DNA of 38,144 nt from Burkholderiales bacterium (GTDB lineage: Bacteria > Pseudomonadota > Gammaproteobacteria > Burkholderiales > Burkholderiaceae_C), in NCBI GenBank assembly GCA_028868895.1, contig JAGWTP010000029.1, forward strand, positions 1 to 38,144, in the 5' to 3' direction. The notes beneath the pieces were generated by a model, which saw only the letters and a program-made list of their open reading frames with translations, had not been told where the DNA came from and made no database searches. How positions within the stretch are numbered: position 1 is the first letter of the stretch; every line of letters begins with the position of its first letter. Shown here in pieces: positions 1-8,008 of the stretch. The position numbers and the translations under genes were made by a program.

Positions 1-256
1 GCGCGATCGCGATCGCGATCGGCGGCGCCACCGCCACCGCCCCGCGCGGCGCCTCGCGGCCGATCAGGGCCCAGAGCAGCGCCGCGACGAGCGCCACCCC
101 CACCGCGGCGACCAGCGCCCAGAGCCAGGGCCGCGGCGCGCGTGCCGGCGCGGCCGGTGACGCACCGGCGAACATCGGCTGGGCATGGATGCCGGGCACC
201 GTGCCGCGCTCGCGTTCGGCGTCGGCTTTGCGCAGCGCATCGAGGATGTAGGACAT
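1..256 (-). CDS. gspB: GspB, type II secretion assembly protein (N-terminal part)
   Basis: The reading frame begins MSYILDALRKADAERERG, the very characteristic N-terminus of GspB, and runs off the left edge after about 85 codons. A short cytoplasmic segment is followed by a Pro/Ala-rich stretch and one hydrophobic membrane segment at about residues 44-65 (WLWALVAAVGVALVAALLW). In known systems GspB partners the ATPase GspA in placing the secretin multimer through the peptidoglycan; the periplasmic part lies outside the window. It starts 8 bases after the gspA stop, so the two genes are almost certainly one operon in the order gspA-gspB. Confidence 0.9.
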   Translation of the reverse strand, partial: MSYILDALRKADAERERGTVPGIHAQPMFAGASPAAPARAPRPWLWALVAAVGVALVAALLWALIGREAPRGAVAVAPPIAIAIA

Positions 257-264
257 GGCTCGCC

Positions 265-2037
265 TCAGTGGCCCGCGGGCCCGGTGTGCAGGTGCGGCTC
301 GTCCACGCCGAGGGCGCGGTTGAGTTGCATGAAGGTCGTCGGACCGGCCAGGCCGTCGGGCCTGAGTCCCTGCGAGCGCTGGAACGCAGCGACGCGCGCT
401 TGCCACGCCGCGTCGGTGGCCGGCCCTGACGCGGCGGGTGCCGCACCGTTCAGGCGCGCCAGTTGCTCGGTGACCCAGGTGGCGAGCGCGCCGGTGTTGC
501 CGTCGACCACCTTGCCGGCATAGCCGGGCGGGGCGCGCCAGTAGGTGGCGAAGTCGCCGCGCCACAGCGTCGCGAGCGACACCAGCGACAGCGTCTGCGT
601 GGCCTTGCCGAGTTGCAGCGTCGCGCTCTGTGGGCTCAGGCCGGTGAGCAGCGCGTAGACCGGCCGGTCGCTGGCGTCGTGCAGCGTCAGGATGCCGGGC
701 CGGTCGAGCTGGCGGATCAGCGCCAGCGTGGTGTTCGCGCTGTGGAAGCACTGCACCGGGCCGCGCTGCGCCGGCGCGCAGGGGTCGGCGCCATCGGCGG
801 TGATTTGCCAGGCCGGCGCGAGCGCACGCCACGCCGCCGCCTCGTCGTGCGGCAGTTCGCTGTAGCGCGCCTGCAGATCGGCTGCGGTCAGGAAGGCGCC
901 GGCCGAGGCGGCCGGCGAGATCGGCGGGATCGAAGCGGGTGCCGTGAGTGCCGATGTCGCCGGTGCCGCCGACGTTGCCGACGTTGCCGGTGCCGCGCCC
1001 GCGCCGCTGGCGATGCGCGCCGGCGCCATGGCGCCCGCCCCGCCGGCCGATGCCGTCGACGCCTTGGGCGGGGCCTTGCCAGCCCCCGGCGCCGCGCCGC
1101 GCGGGCTGCCGTTCAGCACCAGCACCACGCCCGCCAGCGCCGCCGCCGCGGCCACGGCACCGAGCGCCCAGCGCATGGCGCGGGCGCGCTTGCGCCGGCG
1201 CCGCGCGGCCATGCGGTCCTTGCCGAACACCTCGACCGCGGCCTTCTCGACGATGGCCCGGTCGACCTGGCCCTTGCCGCTCGCGTAGGCGCCGAGCAGG
1301 GCGCGGTCGCACAGCAGGTTGATGCGCCGCGGCACGCCGCGCGAAAGCTGGTGGATGCGCGCGAGCGACGGCGCGTCGAACGGCATCGCGCTGGTCATGC
1401 CGGCCACCGCGAGCCGGTGGCGGATGTACTGGCCGGTCTCGGTCTCGGTGAGCGCGCCCAGGTGGTAGCGCGCGATCACGCGCTGCGCCAGTTGCTCGAG
1501 CTCGGGGCGGGCCAGCATGTCGCGCAGTTCGGGCTGGCCGATCAGCACGATCTGCAGCAGCTTGCGCTCGTTGGTCTCCAGGTTGGTCAGCAGGCGCAGC
1601 TGCTCGAGCACCTCGGCCGAGAGCATCTGCGCCTCGTCGATGATCAGCACGTTGTTCTGGCCGACCGCGTGCGTCTTCAGCAGGAACTGGTTGAGCGGGT
1701 CGAGGTAGTCCTTGACGGTGGCCTCGGAGTGTGCCGGCGGCGGATTCGGGATGCCGAACTCCTCGCACACGGTCTTCAGCAGCTCGATCACCGTGAGCTT
1801 GGGGTTGACGATGTAGGCGACGTTGCAGCGCCGCGGGATCTGTTCGAGGAAGCAGCGGCACACGGTGGTCTTGCCCGCGCCGATCTCGCCGCTGAGCAGC
1901 ACGAAGCCGCCACCGCCGTTGACGCCGTACAGCAGGTGCGCCAGCGCCTCGCGATGGCGCTCGCTCATGAAGAGGTAACGGGGATCGGGGGCGATCGAAA
2001 AAGGCTCGTGTTTCAGACCGAAAAAGGGCGCGTACAT
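265..2037 (-). CDS. gspA: GspA/ExeA-type AAA+ ATPase with peptidoglycan-binding domain
   Basis: This 590-residue protein is an ExeA-like ATPase that works with GspB in secretin assembly. The start was set at the Met of MYAPFFGLKHEPFS, the standard beginning of the family; the frame extends 52 codons further upstream but that part looks non-coding. Walker A is GEIGAGKTT (about residues 50-58) and Walker B is VLIIDEAQ (about 130-137). A basic stretch RRRRKRAR is followed by a single membrane segment near 288-308, then an Ala/Pro/Ser-rich linker. The C-terminus carries a PG_binding_1-type repeat (about 545-585, with FQRSQGLRPDGLAGPTT). The order cytoplasmic ATPase, membrane anchor, periplasmic wall-binding domain matches the family. 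Confidence 0.9.
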   Translation of the reverse strand: MYAPFFGLKHEPFSIAPDPRYLFMSERHREALAHLLYGVNGGGGFVLLSGEIGAGKTTVCRCFLEQIPRRCNVAYIVNPKLTVIELLKTVCEEFGIPNPPPAHSEATVKDYLDPLNQFLLKTHAVGQNNVLIIDEAQMLSAEVLEQLRLLTNLETNERKLLQIVLIGQPELRDMLARPELEQLAQRVIARYHLGALTETETGQYIRHRLAVAGMTSAMPFDAPSLARIHQLSRGVPRRINLLCDRALLGAYASGKGQVDRAIVEKAAVEVFGKDRMAARRRRKRARAMRWALGAVAAAAALAGVVLVLNGSPRGAAPGAGKAPPKASTASAGGAGAMAPARIASGAGAAPATSATSAAPATSALTAPASIPPISPAASAGAFLTAADLQARYSELPHDEAAAWRALAPAWQITADGADPCAPAQRGPVQCFHSANTTLALIRQLDRPGILTLHDASDRPVYALLTGLSPQSATLQLGKATQTLSLVSLATLWRGDFATYWRAPPGYAGKVVDGNTGALATWVTEQLARLNGAAPAASGPATDAAWQARVAAFQRSQGLRPDGLAGPTTFMQLNRALGVDEPHLHTGPAGH

Positions 2038-2429
2038 GGGGGCGGAGAATACCCCGGTGTTCCGGGGTGCCGGGAGGGTGGGGAAGGCAAGTCGGCGCGG
2101 CGCGGCATGCGGGTCTTTCGGGTTGCATCGCGCTGGCGCATCGCGATTGCTGCAGTGAAGCTGAATCGCTGTGCAATCCGTGACGTCCGACATGAAACGG
2201 GCGCCGCGGGCGGAGGTGGGCGGCGGCTGGTGCAGCCCGCTCGGAGTAGCCGGTGAGCTTCTTGGTCGAGGGTTGGTTGTGCAGTTCGATGCGGCCGGTC
2301 GTCATTGGCCTGTATACGGTCGAATCCGATCCACCAGTCCCGTACGCTTCGCCGGATAGATTGCCGACGAACGGACCTTCGCAAAACACGCTTCCGAGCC
2401 AGCATGCGCGAGCGACCAAGGCCGCGAAC
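2038..2429. other. Gene-free stretch between gspA and the TPR gene
   Basis: About 390 bases upstream of gspA and downstream of the TPR gene. Short open frames on both strands have no recognisable domain or codon pattern. It contains one strong hairpin close to gspA (listed separately). Translated pieces on both strands are weakly reminiscent of mobile-element remnants, but I cannot assign them to any family. Confidence 0.4.
2051..2068. other. Perfect hairpin in the gspA 5' leader
   Basis: ACCCCGG-TGTT-CCGGGGT forms a 7-bp perfect stem with a 4-base loop, 14 bases upstream of the gspA start on the minus strand. It could be an operator or a leader hairpin close to the ribosome-binding region. 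There is no T-run, so it is not an obvious terminator. Confidence 0.4.
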
Positions 2430-3860
2430 CTATGGCAAACCTGCCTTCTTCCATTCAGGCACATATCGCTCCCGGTAATACTTGAGCAGTGCCGGGGGGG
2501 AGTCCGCTGCGGGCAGGTTATCGTCGATGCCTTTGTAGCCGTATTGCGCGGCAATCCGCCGATAAGCTGCCGCGTGGATTGCGGCATTCTTCTTGTCGCC
2601 CTTGTTGGAATAAGCCATTGCAAATGTGGAATGCAGTTCCACATCGGGCGAGTTGGCATCGAGGACCTTGTTGAGCCATTCGATGGCGGTGTCATTGTCC
2701 CCGAGCGCCAAATACACCGCGCCGAGATTGACATACAGAAAGTCGTTGCCCTTTGGCGAGAGCTCAAGCTCACGTTTGTACAAAGGTAACGCCTTCTCCG
2801 GTTCACCGATGTCTCGATAGAGGAATGCCAAACCGCTATAGGCACCAGGGTTGCGCGGATCGAGTCGAATCACCTCTTCGTAGTTGCGTCGCGCCTCGTC
2901 GAACTGACCGTGCTGCTCCGCATATCGTCCGAGGATTGTGTAGACCTTTGGGATGCTTGGATCTCTGTCTCTCACCTTCAAAGCCAGCTTTCTAGCTTCG
3001 AGCATCATTGGTTCCTTCCGTTGATCGCCGTCTTCCATGAAGTTGCTGGCGTGCGTTATCAGTTTGCTGGCTAGGTTGATCATCGCGGTGACGTTTCCAC
3101 GATCCAGAGTGAGTGCCTGCCGATACAGGGATTCGACCTTCAAATCCATGTCGACCGTCTGCGGCTTCAGATTGATTGCCATGGCCTGCAAGATCAGGTC
3201 CGCAGCCTTCGGGTTCGTCTTGCGAGCTTCGCTCGTGCGTGCTGCAGCAATGATCATGTGCTCGCCCAGGCTGTTGCCAATGCGGGTCGTCACTTGATCT
3301 AGCAGAGCGAACAGATCGTCGGACTTGCCCTCGAACACGGCGGTCCATATTTGATTGGCACTTGCGGTATCGACAAGTTGCGCCGTGATGCGCAGCCTGT
3401 CTGCGCTTTCCATCACGCTGCCTTCGAGAACGAATCGCACCGCAGCCTCCTTGCCGATTTCTTGGACGGTCAGCGCCCGCTTCTTATACGAGATCGCGGA
3501 GGTAACCGGCGCTACATAGGCATCGCGAATTCGGGTCAGGTCCGAGGTGACGCTGGTGGTGAGTGCGTCCGCTACGTACGCCTTCGATTCTTCGCCGGTC
3601 TGATTGGTGAATGGCAGTACGAGAATCGAAACCGGCGCCGCCTCTGCCGAAGTCCCTGACGTGGGTACCGAAACGACCGTCTTGTAGGTTGTCCAGTAGC
3701 CGACCAACCCACTCAGAACAGCACCGACAGCGGCAATGGCGACCACCGTTCCTTTCGCTTTCTTCAGTACCGACAGCCATTGAGGGTCAGGCGCTCCAGG
3801 CGGAGGTACCCCGCTTTCGCGTTTCGGCTTCGAAGTTTTTTTGACCGTTTTCTCGACCAT
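2430..3860 (-). CDS. TolB-like/TPR-repeat membrane protein
   Basis: A 476-residue protein with a basic cytoplasmic N-terminus, one membrane segment at about residues 38-56, a TolB-N/FlgO-like domain at about 76-200 (starting SILVLPFTNQTGEESKAYVADALT) and several tetratricopeptide repeats between about 225 and 430 (for example DPRNPGAYSGLAFLYRDIG). This layout is known from proteins downstream of adenylate cyclase or winged-helix sensor domains, but here the N-terminal sensor domain is absent and a short anchor takes its place. The function is unknown; a role as a periplasmic protein-interaction scaffold is inferred. The gene is clearly richer in A/T and in codons ending in A/T than its neighbours, which suggests recent acquisition. 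Confidence 0.75.
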   Translation of the reverse strand: MVEKTVKKTSKPKRESGVPPPGAPDPQWLSVLKKAKGTVVAIAAVGAVLSGLVGYWTTYKTVVSVPTSGTSAEAAPVSILVLPFTNQTGEESKAYVADALTTSVTSDLTRIRDAYVAPVTSAISYKKRALTVQEIGKEAAVRFVLEGSVMESADRLRITAQLVDTASANQIWTAVFEGKSDDLFALLDQVTTRIGNSLGEHMIIAAARTSEARKTNPKAADLILQAMAINLKPQTVDMDLKVESLYRQALTLDRGNVTAMINLASKLITHASNFMEDGDQRKEPMMLEARKLALKVRDRDPSIPKVYTILGRYAEQHGQFDEARRNYEEVIRLDPRNPGAYSGLAFLYRDIGEPEKALPLYKRELELSPKGNDFLYVNLGAVYLALGDNDTAIEWLNKVLDANSPDVELHSTFAMAYSNKGDKKNAAIHAAAYRRIAAQYGYKGIDDNLPAADSPPALLKYYRERYVPEWKKAGLP

Positions 3861-4127
3861 TGCTCGGGTACTCGTCGAAGCGAACAGGTTTGAAGCTAGT
3901 TTGGCTCCGTCGGTCTGTGTGGGTCAAGACGCGTTCAGACTCCCTCTTTGCAAAGCCATAGCGGCAGGAATCGGCAGCCCCGAAGTCAGCCACTCGCGAC
4001 AGACGGCCGACACCGTGACCCCTCCGGCCGCCATCGATTGACTCCCCCGGTCTGCGATCCGGCACCCCCGGCAAGCCGCACCCGCGGCCACAATCGCGCT
4101 CACCTTGACCACGCCGCGGAGCGACCG

Positions 4128-4802
4128 ATGATCACCGTCCACCACCTCAACAACTCGCGCTCGCAGCGCGTGCTGTGGCTGCTCGAAGAACTTGGCCTGC
4201 CGTACGAGATCAGGAAGTACGAGCGCGACCCGAAGACGATGCTCGCGCCGGCCGCGCTGCGGCAGGTGCACCCGCTGGGCAAGTCGCCGGTGATCACCGA
4301 CGACGGCGTCACGGTGGCCGAGTCGGGAGCGATTGTCGAGTACCTGATCGAGCGCTACGGCGACGGCCGGCTGGCCCCGGCGATCGGCACGCCCGAGCGG
4401 TTGCGCTGGCGCTACTGGCTGCACTTCGCCGAAGGCTCGGCAATGCCGCCGCTGCTGCTCAAGCTGATCTTCGACCGGATCCCGCAGTCGCCGATGCCGT
4501 TCTTCGCCCGGCCGATCGCGCGTGCGATCTCGGCCAGGGTGCTCGCGACGATGGTCGAGCCGAACCTGAAACGCCAGCTCGACTTCATGGAAGGCGAACT
4601 CGGCAAGAGCCAATGGTTCGCCGGCGACGAATTCAGCGCCGCCGACGTCCAGATGAGCTTCCCGGTCGAGGCCGCGGCGATGCGAGCCGGGCTCGACGCG
4701 AGCCGGCCCGGGCTGATGGCCTTCCTGAAGCGCATCCACGCGCGCCCGGCGTATCGGCGGGCGCTGGAACGTGGCGGGCCGTACAGCTTCGCCAACGACT
4801 GA
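4128..4802 (+). CDS. Glutathione S-transferase
   Basis: 224 residues, the usual length for a soluble GST. The N-terminal thioredoxin-like domain starts MITVHHLNNSRSQRVLWLLEELGLPY and contains the cis-Pro and glutathione-binding signature LGKSPVITDDG and the following VAESGAI. The C-terminal helical domain contains FAGDEFSAADVQMSFP, the usual N-capping motif. The frame is open 60 codons further upstream, but homology begins at this ATG. It probably conjugates or reduces electrophiles with glutathione in the cytoplasm; the substrate cannot be told. It converges with the small DUF3096 gene. Confidence 0.88.
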   Translation: MITVHHLNNSRSQRVLWLLEELGLPYEIRKYERDPKTMLAPAALRQVHPLGKSPVITDDGVTVAESGAIVEYLIERYGDGRLAPAIGTPERLRWRYWLHFAEGSAMPPLLLKLIFDRIPQSPMPFFARPIARAISARVLATMVEPNLKRQLDFMEGELGKSQWFAGDEFSAADVQMSFPVEAAAMRAGLDASRPGLMAFLKRIHARPAYRRALERGGPYSFAND

Positions 4803-4820
4803 TGCGGCGTTGACGGCGCC

Positions 4821-4976
4821 CTACGTCAGGTGGAATGCGCCGGCGCCGAACAGGCCGATCAGCCCGATCACGATCAGGTAGATCGCGACGATGAAGTTCA
4901 GCAGCCTGGGCACGACCAGGATCAGGATGCCGGCCAGCAGCGAGATCAGCGGTGTGAGGCTGAGGTGGATGTTCAT
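4821..4976 (-). CDS. DUF3096 small membrane protein
   Basis: A 51-residue protein too short for many gene callers. The sequence runs MNIHLSLTPLISLLAGILIL, then VPRLLNFIVAIYLIVIGLIG and FGAGAFHLT, matching the small DUF3096 family: two hydrophobic helices around a Pro-Arg turn. A GGAG ribosome-binding site lies 5 bases before the ATG. Its role is unknown; it presumably sits in the inner membrane. Confidence 0.8.
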   Translation of the reverse strand: MNIHLSLTPLISLLAGILILVVPRLLNFIVAIYLIVIGLIGLFGAGAFHLT

Positions 4977-5033
4977 GGAGACTCCAGTGTTGTCGACGGG
5001 TCGAACCCAGGGTGAGCGTCGCCGGCGGCGGCC

Positions 5034-5237
5034 TCAATGCGACCGCGGGTCACGGCGCAGACGCTCGATCAAAATGTCGGCCGCCGCTTCGGGTTCCAGA
5101 TGCGACGCGTACGGCCACGTGGCCACGGCGCGCTGGATCGCATGAAACACATTGATCGACGGCCGCAACTGCAGCAAGTGTGCGCCGAACCGGCCGACCC
5201 AGACCGGAGCGGGATGCGTGGGAGCGTAAGGGTTCAT
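5034..5237 (-). CDS. Small hypothetical protein (67 aa)
   Basis: The frame MNPYAPTHPAPVWVGRFGAHLLQL... ends in EPEAAADILIERLRRDPRSH. The composition (aromatic and acidic residues, no Arg/Pro/Ala monotony) looks like real protein, unlike the upstream extension of the same frame, which is Arg/Pro-rich. The ribosome-binding site is weak. There is no recognised domain; it seems cytoplasmic and mainly helical. It lies in the same direction as the DUF3096 gene, 57 bases upstream of it, so the two may be co-transcribed. Confidence 0.5.
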   Translation of the reverse strand: MNPYAPTHPAPVWVGRFGAHLLQLRPSINVFHAIQRAVATWPYASHLEPEAAADILIERLRRDPRSH

Positions 5238-5444
5238 GGTCGTGGTGGTCCGGGTGTGGCGAGCAGCCAGTGTCCGGGGGCGGCCTGCGCCGACGTGTAG
5301 GAGCACGCCGGTTGCGCGCGTCGGAGAGCGTTGCGATTGCGCGTTGTCGGCCGCCGGGCTCGCGTGGGTGCCTTCGGCAACGCCGGCGGGCCCCGGGCGC
5401 ATCGAATGCGCGCTTCGGCGCTGCGGCCTGAATCACAATCGAAC

Positions 5445-5472
5445 GGCAGGCCACGCAATCGCGTGGCTTGCC
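5445..5472. promoter_or_regulatory. 12-bp inverted repeat just upstream of the OYE gene
   Basis: GGCAGGCCACGC-AATC-GCGTGGCTTGCC pairs over 12 bases with only one G-T mismatch and ends 20 bases before the ATG of the Old Yellow Enzyme gene. The position suits a repressor operator or a hairpin affecting translation. No regulator gene adjoins it. Confidence 0.45.
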
Positions 5473-5492
5473 GCCGACTTCGAACGATCGCC

Positions 5493-6608
5493 ATGAGCCA
5501 CCTCTTCACGCCGCTCCAACTCGGGCCGCTGCGCCTGCCCAACCGCATCGTCATCGCGCCGATGTGCCAGTACTCTGCGGTCGACGGCACGCCGGGCGAC
5601 TGGCACCTGATCCACCTCGGCCACCTGGCGTTGTCGGGCGCCGCTCTGATGATCCTGGAAGCCACCGCGGTCTCGCCCGAGGGGCGGATCACGCCCTACG
5701 ACCTGGGCCTGTACTCCGACGCCAACGAAGCCGGGCTGGCGCGCATCCTCGCCGCGGTGCGCGCGCACGCGCCGATCGCGGTGGCGATGCAGATCGGCCA
5801 CGCCGGGCGCAAGGCCTCGAGCCGTGCACCGTGGGACGGTGGCACGCAGATCCGCCCCGACGAGCCGATGGGCTGGAAGGCGCAGGCGCCGTCGGCGGTC
5901 CCGCACGCGCCGGCCGACGACGTGCCGCAGGCGCTCGACCGCGCCGGGCTGGCGCGGGTGCGCGATGACTTCGCGCGCACGGCACGGCGCGCCGCGCGGC
6001 TCGGCCTGGACGGCATCGAGATCCACGCCGCGCACGGCTACCTGCTGCACCAGTTCCTGTCACCGCTGGCGAACCGGCGCGACGACGAATACGGCGGCAG
6101 CCTGGAGAACCGGATGCGCTTTCCGCTCGAAGTGTTCGATGCGGTGCGCGCCGCGTTCCCCGCCGAGCGGCCGGTCTGGGCGCGCATCTCGGCCACCGAC
6201 TGGGTGCCGGGCGGGTGGGACATCGAAGGCACCGTGGCGCTGTCGCAGGCGTTGAAGGCGCGTGGCTGCGCCGCGATCCACGTGACCACCGGCGGCCTGT
6301 CGCCGGCCCAGGCGATCAAGCTCGGCCCCGGCTACCAGGTGCCGTACGCGCAGCGCGTCAAGGCCGAGGTGGGCCTGCCGACGATCGCAGTGGGCCTGAT
6401 CACCGAACCCGAACAGGCCGAGGCCATCATCGCCAACGGCGAGGCCGACGCCGTGTCGCTGGCCCGCGCGATGCTCTACGACCCGCGCTGGCCGTGGCAC
6501 GCCGCCGCGAAGCTCGGCGCCCGCGTGAGCGCCCCCAAGCAATACTGGCGCTCGCAGCCGCGCGAATACAAGGACCTGTTCGACGGCGCGAGTTTCGGCC
6601 AGCGCTAG
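5493..6608 (+). CDS. Old Yellow Enzyme family NADH:flavin oxidoreductase (YqjM class)
   Basis: 371 residues forming an FMN-binding TIM barrel. MCQYSA (Cys25 and Tyr27) matches the cysteine/tyrosine pair of the thermophilic-like YqjM class. IEIHAAHGYLLHQFLSPLAN has the substrate-binding His-x-x-His and is followed by RRDDEYGGSLENR, the family signature. DAVSLARAMLYDPRWP near the C-terminus is the phosphate-binding end. The start was chosen at MSHLFTPLQLGPLRLPNRIV, where homology begins. The enzyme reduces activated C=C bonds with NAD(P)H; the natural substrate is not known. Confidence 0.9.
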   Translation: MSHLFTPLQLGPLRLPNRIVIAPMCQYSAVDGTPGDWHLIHLGHLALSGAALMILEATAVSPEGRITPYDLGLYSDANEAGLARILAAVRAHAPIAVAMQIGHAGRKASSRAPWDGGTQIRPDEPMGWKAQAPSAVPHAPADDVPQALDRAGLARVRDDFARTARRAARLGLDGIEIHAAHGYLLHQFLSPLANRRDDEYGGSLENRMRFPLEVFDAVRAAFPAERPVWARISATDWVPGGWDIEGTVALSQALKARGCAAIHVTTGGLSPAQAIKLGPGYQVPYAQRVKAEVGLPTIAVGLITEPEQAEAIIANGEADAVSLARAMLYDPRWPWHAAAKLGARVSAPKQYWRSQPREYKDLFDGASFGQR

Positions 6609-6624
6609 GATTCAGCGATAGCGC

Positions 6625-6645
6625 CAGCGGTCAGCGGTCAGCGGC
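6625..6645. repeat. Three 7-bp tandem units
   Basis: CAGCGGT-CAGCGGT-CAGCGGC lies in the short space between the convergent OYE and cupin genes. It is probably a slippage product without function. Confidence 0.5.
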
Positions 6646-6696
6646 ACGCGGCCGATGGGACCGCCCCGGCGCGAACCGCGCGATGACGTGGCGGCG

Positions 6697-6978
6697 CTAC
6701 CGGTGGGCACGCCGGCCGACCCAGTAGGTCGCGCCGTGCTGGCCATAGCGTTCCGAATGCGGCTGGTCGCGCTCGAGTTCGAAGCCGTCGCCGGCCTGCA
6801 GATGTTGGGTGGTGTTGCCCACCGTGAGCCACATCTCGCCTTGCACCACGAGGGCCTTGGCTACGAACGGATGCTGGTGGGTCGCAACCACCGTGAGCGG
6901 CGCCCATTCGCGCTGCAGCACCTCGTCGTAGCCCTGCGCCCGCAGGTCGGCTTCGAACGCCTGAAAACTCTGTTCCAT
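6697..6978 (-). CDS. Cupin-fold protein
   Basis: 93 residues forming one small beta-barrel. THQHPFVAKALVVQGEMWLTVG carries the metal-binding histidines 34 and 36 and Glu48, and DQPHSERYG supplies the later histidine (74). The start was placed at MEQSFQAFEADL because GGAGG lies 5 bases before it; upstream starts in the same frame have no ribosome-binding site. It is likely a cytoplasmic metal-binding cupin of unknown substrate. It lies downstream of ureD in the same direction, 133 bases away and beyond a GC-rich hairpin, so co-transcription is uncertain. Confidence 0.8.
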   Translation of the reverse strand: MEQSFQAFEADLRAQGYDEVLQREWAPLTVVATHQHPFVAKALVVQGEMWLTVGNTTQHLQAGDGFELERDQPHSERYGQHGATYWVGRRAHR

Positions 6979-7078
6979 CACGACCTCCGCGTTTGCGCCC
7001 GTTGCCATGATCGGCGCCGGTGCCGAGAGTCTATGCAGCCGCGTTGCCACCAACCCGCTGTGGGGTGATAGGCGCGCT

Positions 7079-7097
7079 GCGGGGCGGTGCGCCCCGC
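7079..7097 (-). terminator. GC-rich hairpin after ureD
   Basis: GCGGGGC-GGTGC-GCCCCGC, a 7-bp perfect stem with a 5-base loop, lies 14 bases downstream of the ureD stop. It may end or attenuate the hydrolase-ABC-ureD transcript. There is no T-run, so a classic factor-independent terminator is doubtful. Confidence 0.35.
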
Positions 7098-7111
7098 GGC
7101 CGCGTGCGGCA

Positions 7112-8008
7112 TCAGGTCTGCCAGACCCGCGGCGCGCAAGGCGCCAACTGCCAGGCCACGCGCCGCCATTCGGCCCACACCGCGCTGAGCAACTGCATCG
7201 CCGGCTCGACGCGCGGCGCCAGCACGCGCAGCACGATCACGCCGTCGTGCGGCGCAGTGGCGCCGGCGCTCGGCCGCAGCGCGTGGCCATCGATCACGGC
7301 GCGGGCCGCGTCGAGCAGCGATTCGCGGCGCGTGGCGGGCAGCGCCGCACCGGCCGCGAACCACAGTGTTCCGAGCACGCGGTGCCCGGCCCAGCCCAGC
7401 GGCGAGTCGAGCAGGCGGGAGTCGCCCGCGTCGATCAGGGCGCGTTCGAGCCAGCGGCCGGGCAGCTCGATGCTCTGCCTGAACCTGCCGCGCTCGAAGG
7501 GCAGGCGCGAGGCTGGCAGGCCGAGCGCGAGCAGGTCCCAGCCGATCATCTCGGCGCCCGGCGCAAGCTCGAAGCGCAGCGCGTTCTCGCCGATGCAGCC
7601 GCTGTAGGCGATCGTCTCCAGCGGCAGCCATTCGAGCCGCGCGCCTTCGGCCAGCGTGGCGTGCAGGCGCTGCACGGCCGGCGCGCCGGTGCTGCGGTAG
7701 TAGCGCGTCGCGCCGGGTGTGGTGACGAGCGCGTGGGTGCCGGGGTCGAGCGCGGCCTCGAGGGTGAGTTCGTCACCGCCCACCAGGCCGCCCGGCGGGT
7801 GAACCAGCACGTTGTGGCACACCGTGGCCGCCTCGGGGTACAGGCTGGCGAGCACGCGCAGCGGGCCGTCGTGGCGGTCGTGCAGCACGGTGCGCGCCGC
7901 GCCGCGCAGCGTGTCGCGCCGGTAGGCGAGCTGCAGGGTACCGGTCCAGCCCATCTCAGCCGGCGCTGGCCGCGCCGCCCGCGCCGCACCTCCGCACGAG
8001 GCGCTCAC
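7112..8008 (-). CDS. ureD: Urease accessory protein UreD
   Basis: 298 residues from a GTG start; Met19 (position 7954, MGWTGTLQLAYRR) would give 280, nearer the usual size. The body shows clear UreD features: NVLVHPPGGLVGGDELTLEA, TTPGATRYYRS and EWLPLETIAYSGCIGENALRFEL. UreD/UreH joins UreF and UreG to load nickel into urease. The GTG overlaps the permease stop as GTGA, so translation is coupled to the ABC transporter. No ureA, ureB, ureC, ureE, ureF or ureG is in the window; downstream come only a cupin and an OYE, so this copy is separated from any structural genes on this side. Confidence 0.85.
   Translation of the reverse strand: MSASCGGAARAARPAPAEMGWTGTLQLAYRRDTLRGAARTVLHDRHDGPLRVLASLYPEAATVCHNVLVHPPGGLVGGDELTLEAALDPGTHALVTTPGATRYYRSTGAPAVQRLHATLAEGARLEWLPLETIAYSGCIGENALRFELAPGAEMIGWDLLALGLPASRLPFERGRFRQSIELPGRWLERALIDAGDSRLLDSPLGWAGHRVLGTLWFAAGAALPATRRESLLDAARAVIDGHALRPSAGATAPHDGVIVLRVLAPRVEPAMQLLSAVWAEWRRVAWQLAPCAPRVWQT

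Noticed and set aside
463-2256. Plus-strand frame of 597 codons opposite gspA
   Set aside because: Antisense shadow; gspA has Walker motifs and family-typical start and domains.
2311-2318. TGTATACG near gspA as a third GntR operator
   Set aside because: Only the TGTATAC core matches; the flanking AAAG/CTTT arms are absent and no purine gene is nearby.
2013-2405. 130-codon minus-strand frame upstream of gspA, with the opposing plus-strand frame from 2253
   Set aside because: Phrases look vaguely like mobile-element debris, but there is no recognisable domain or catalytic motif.
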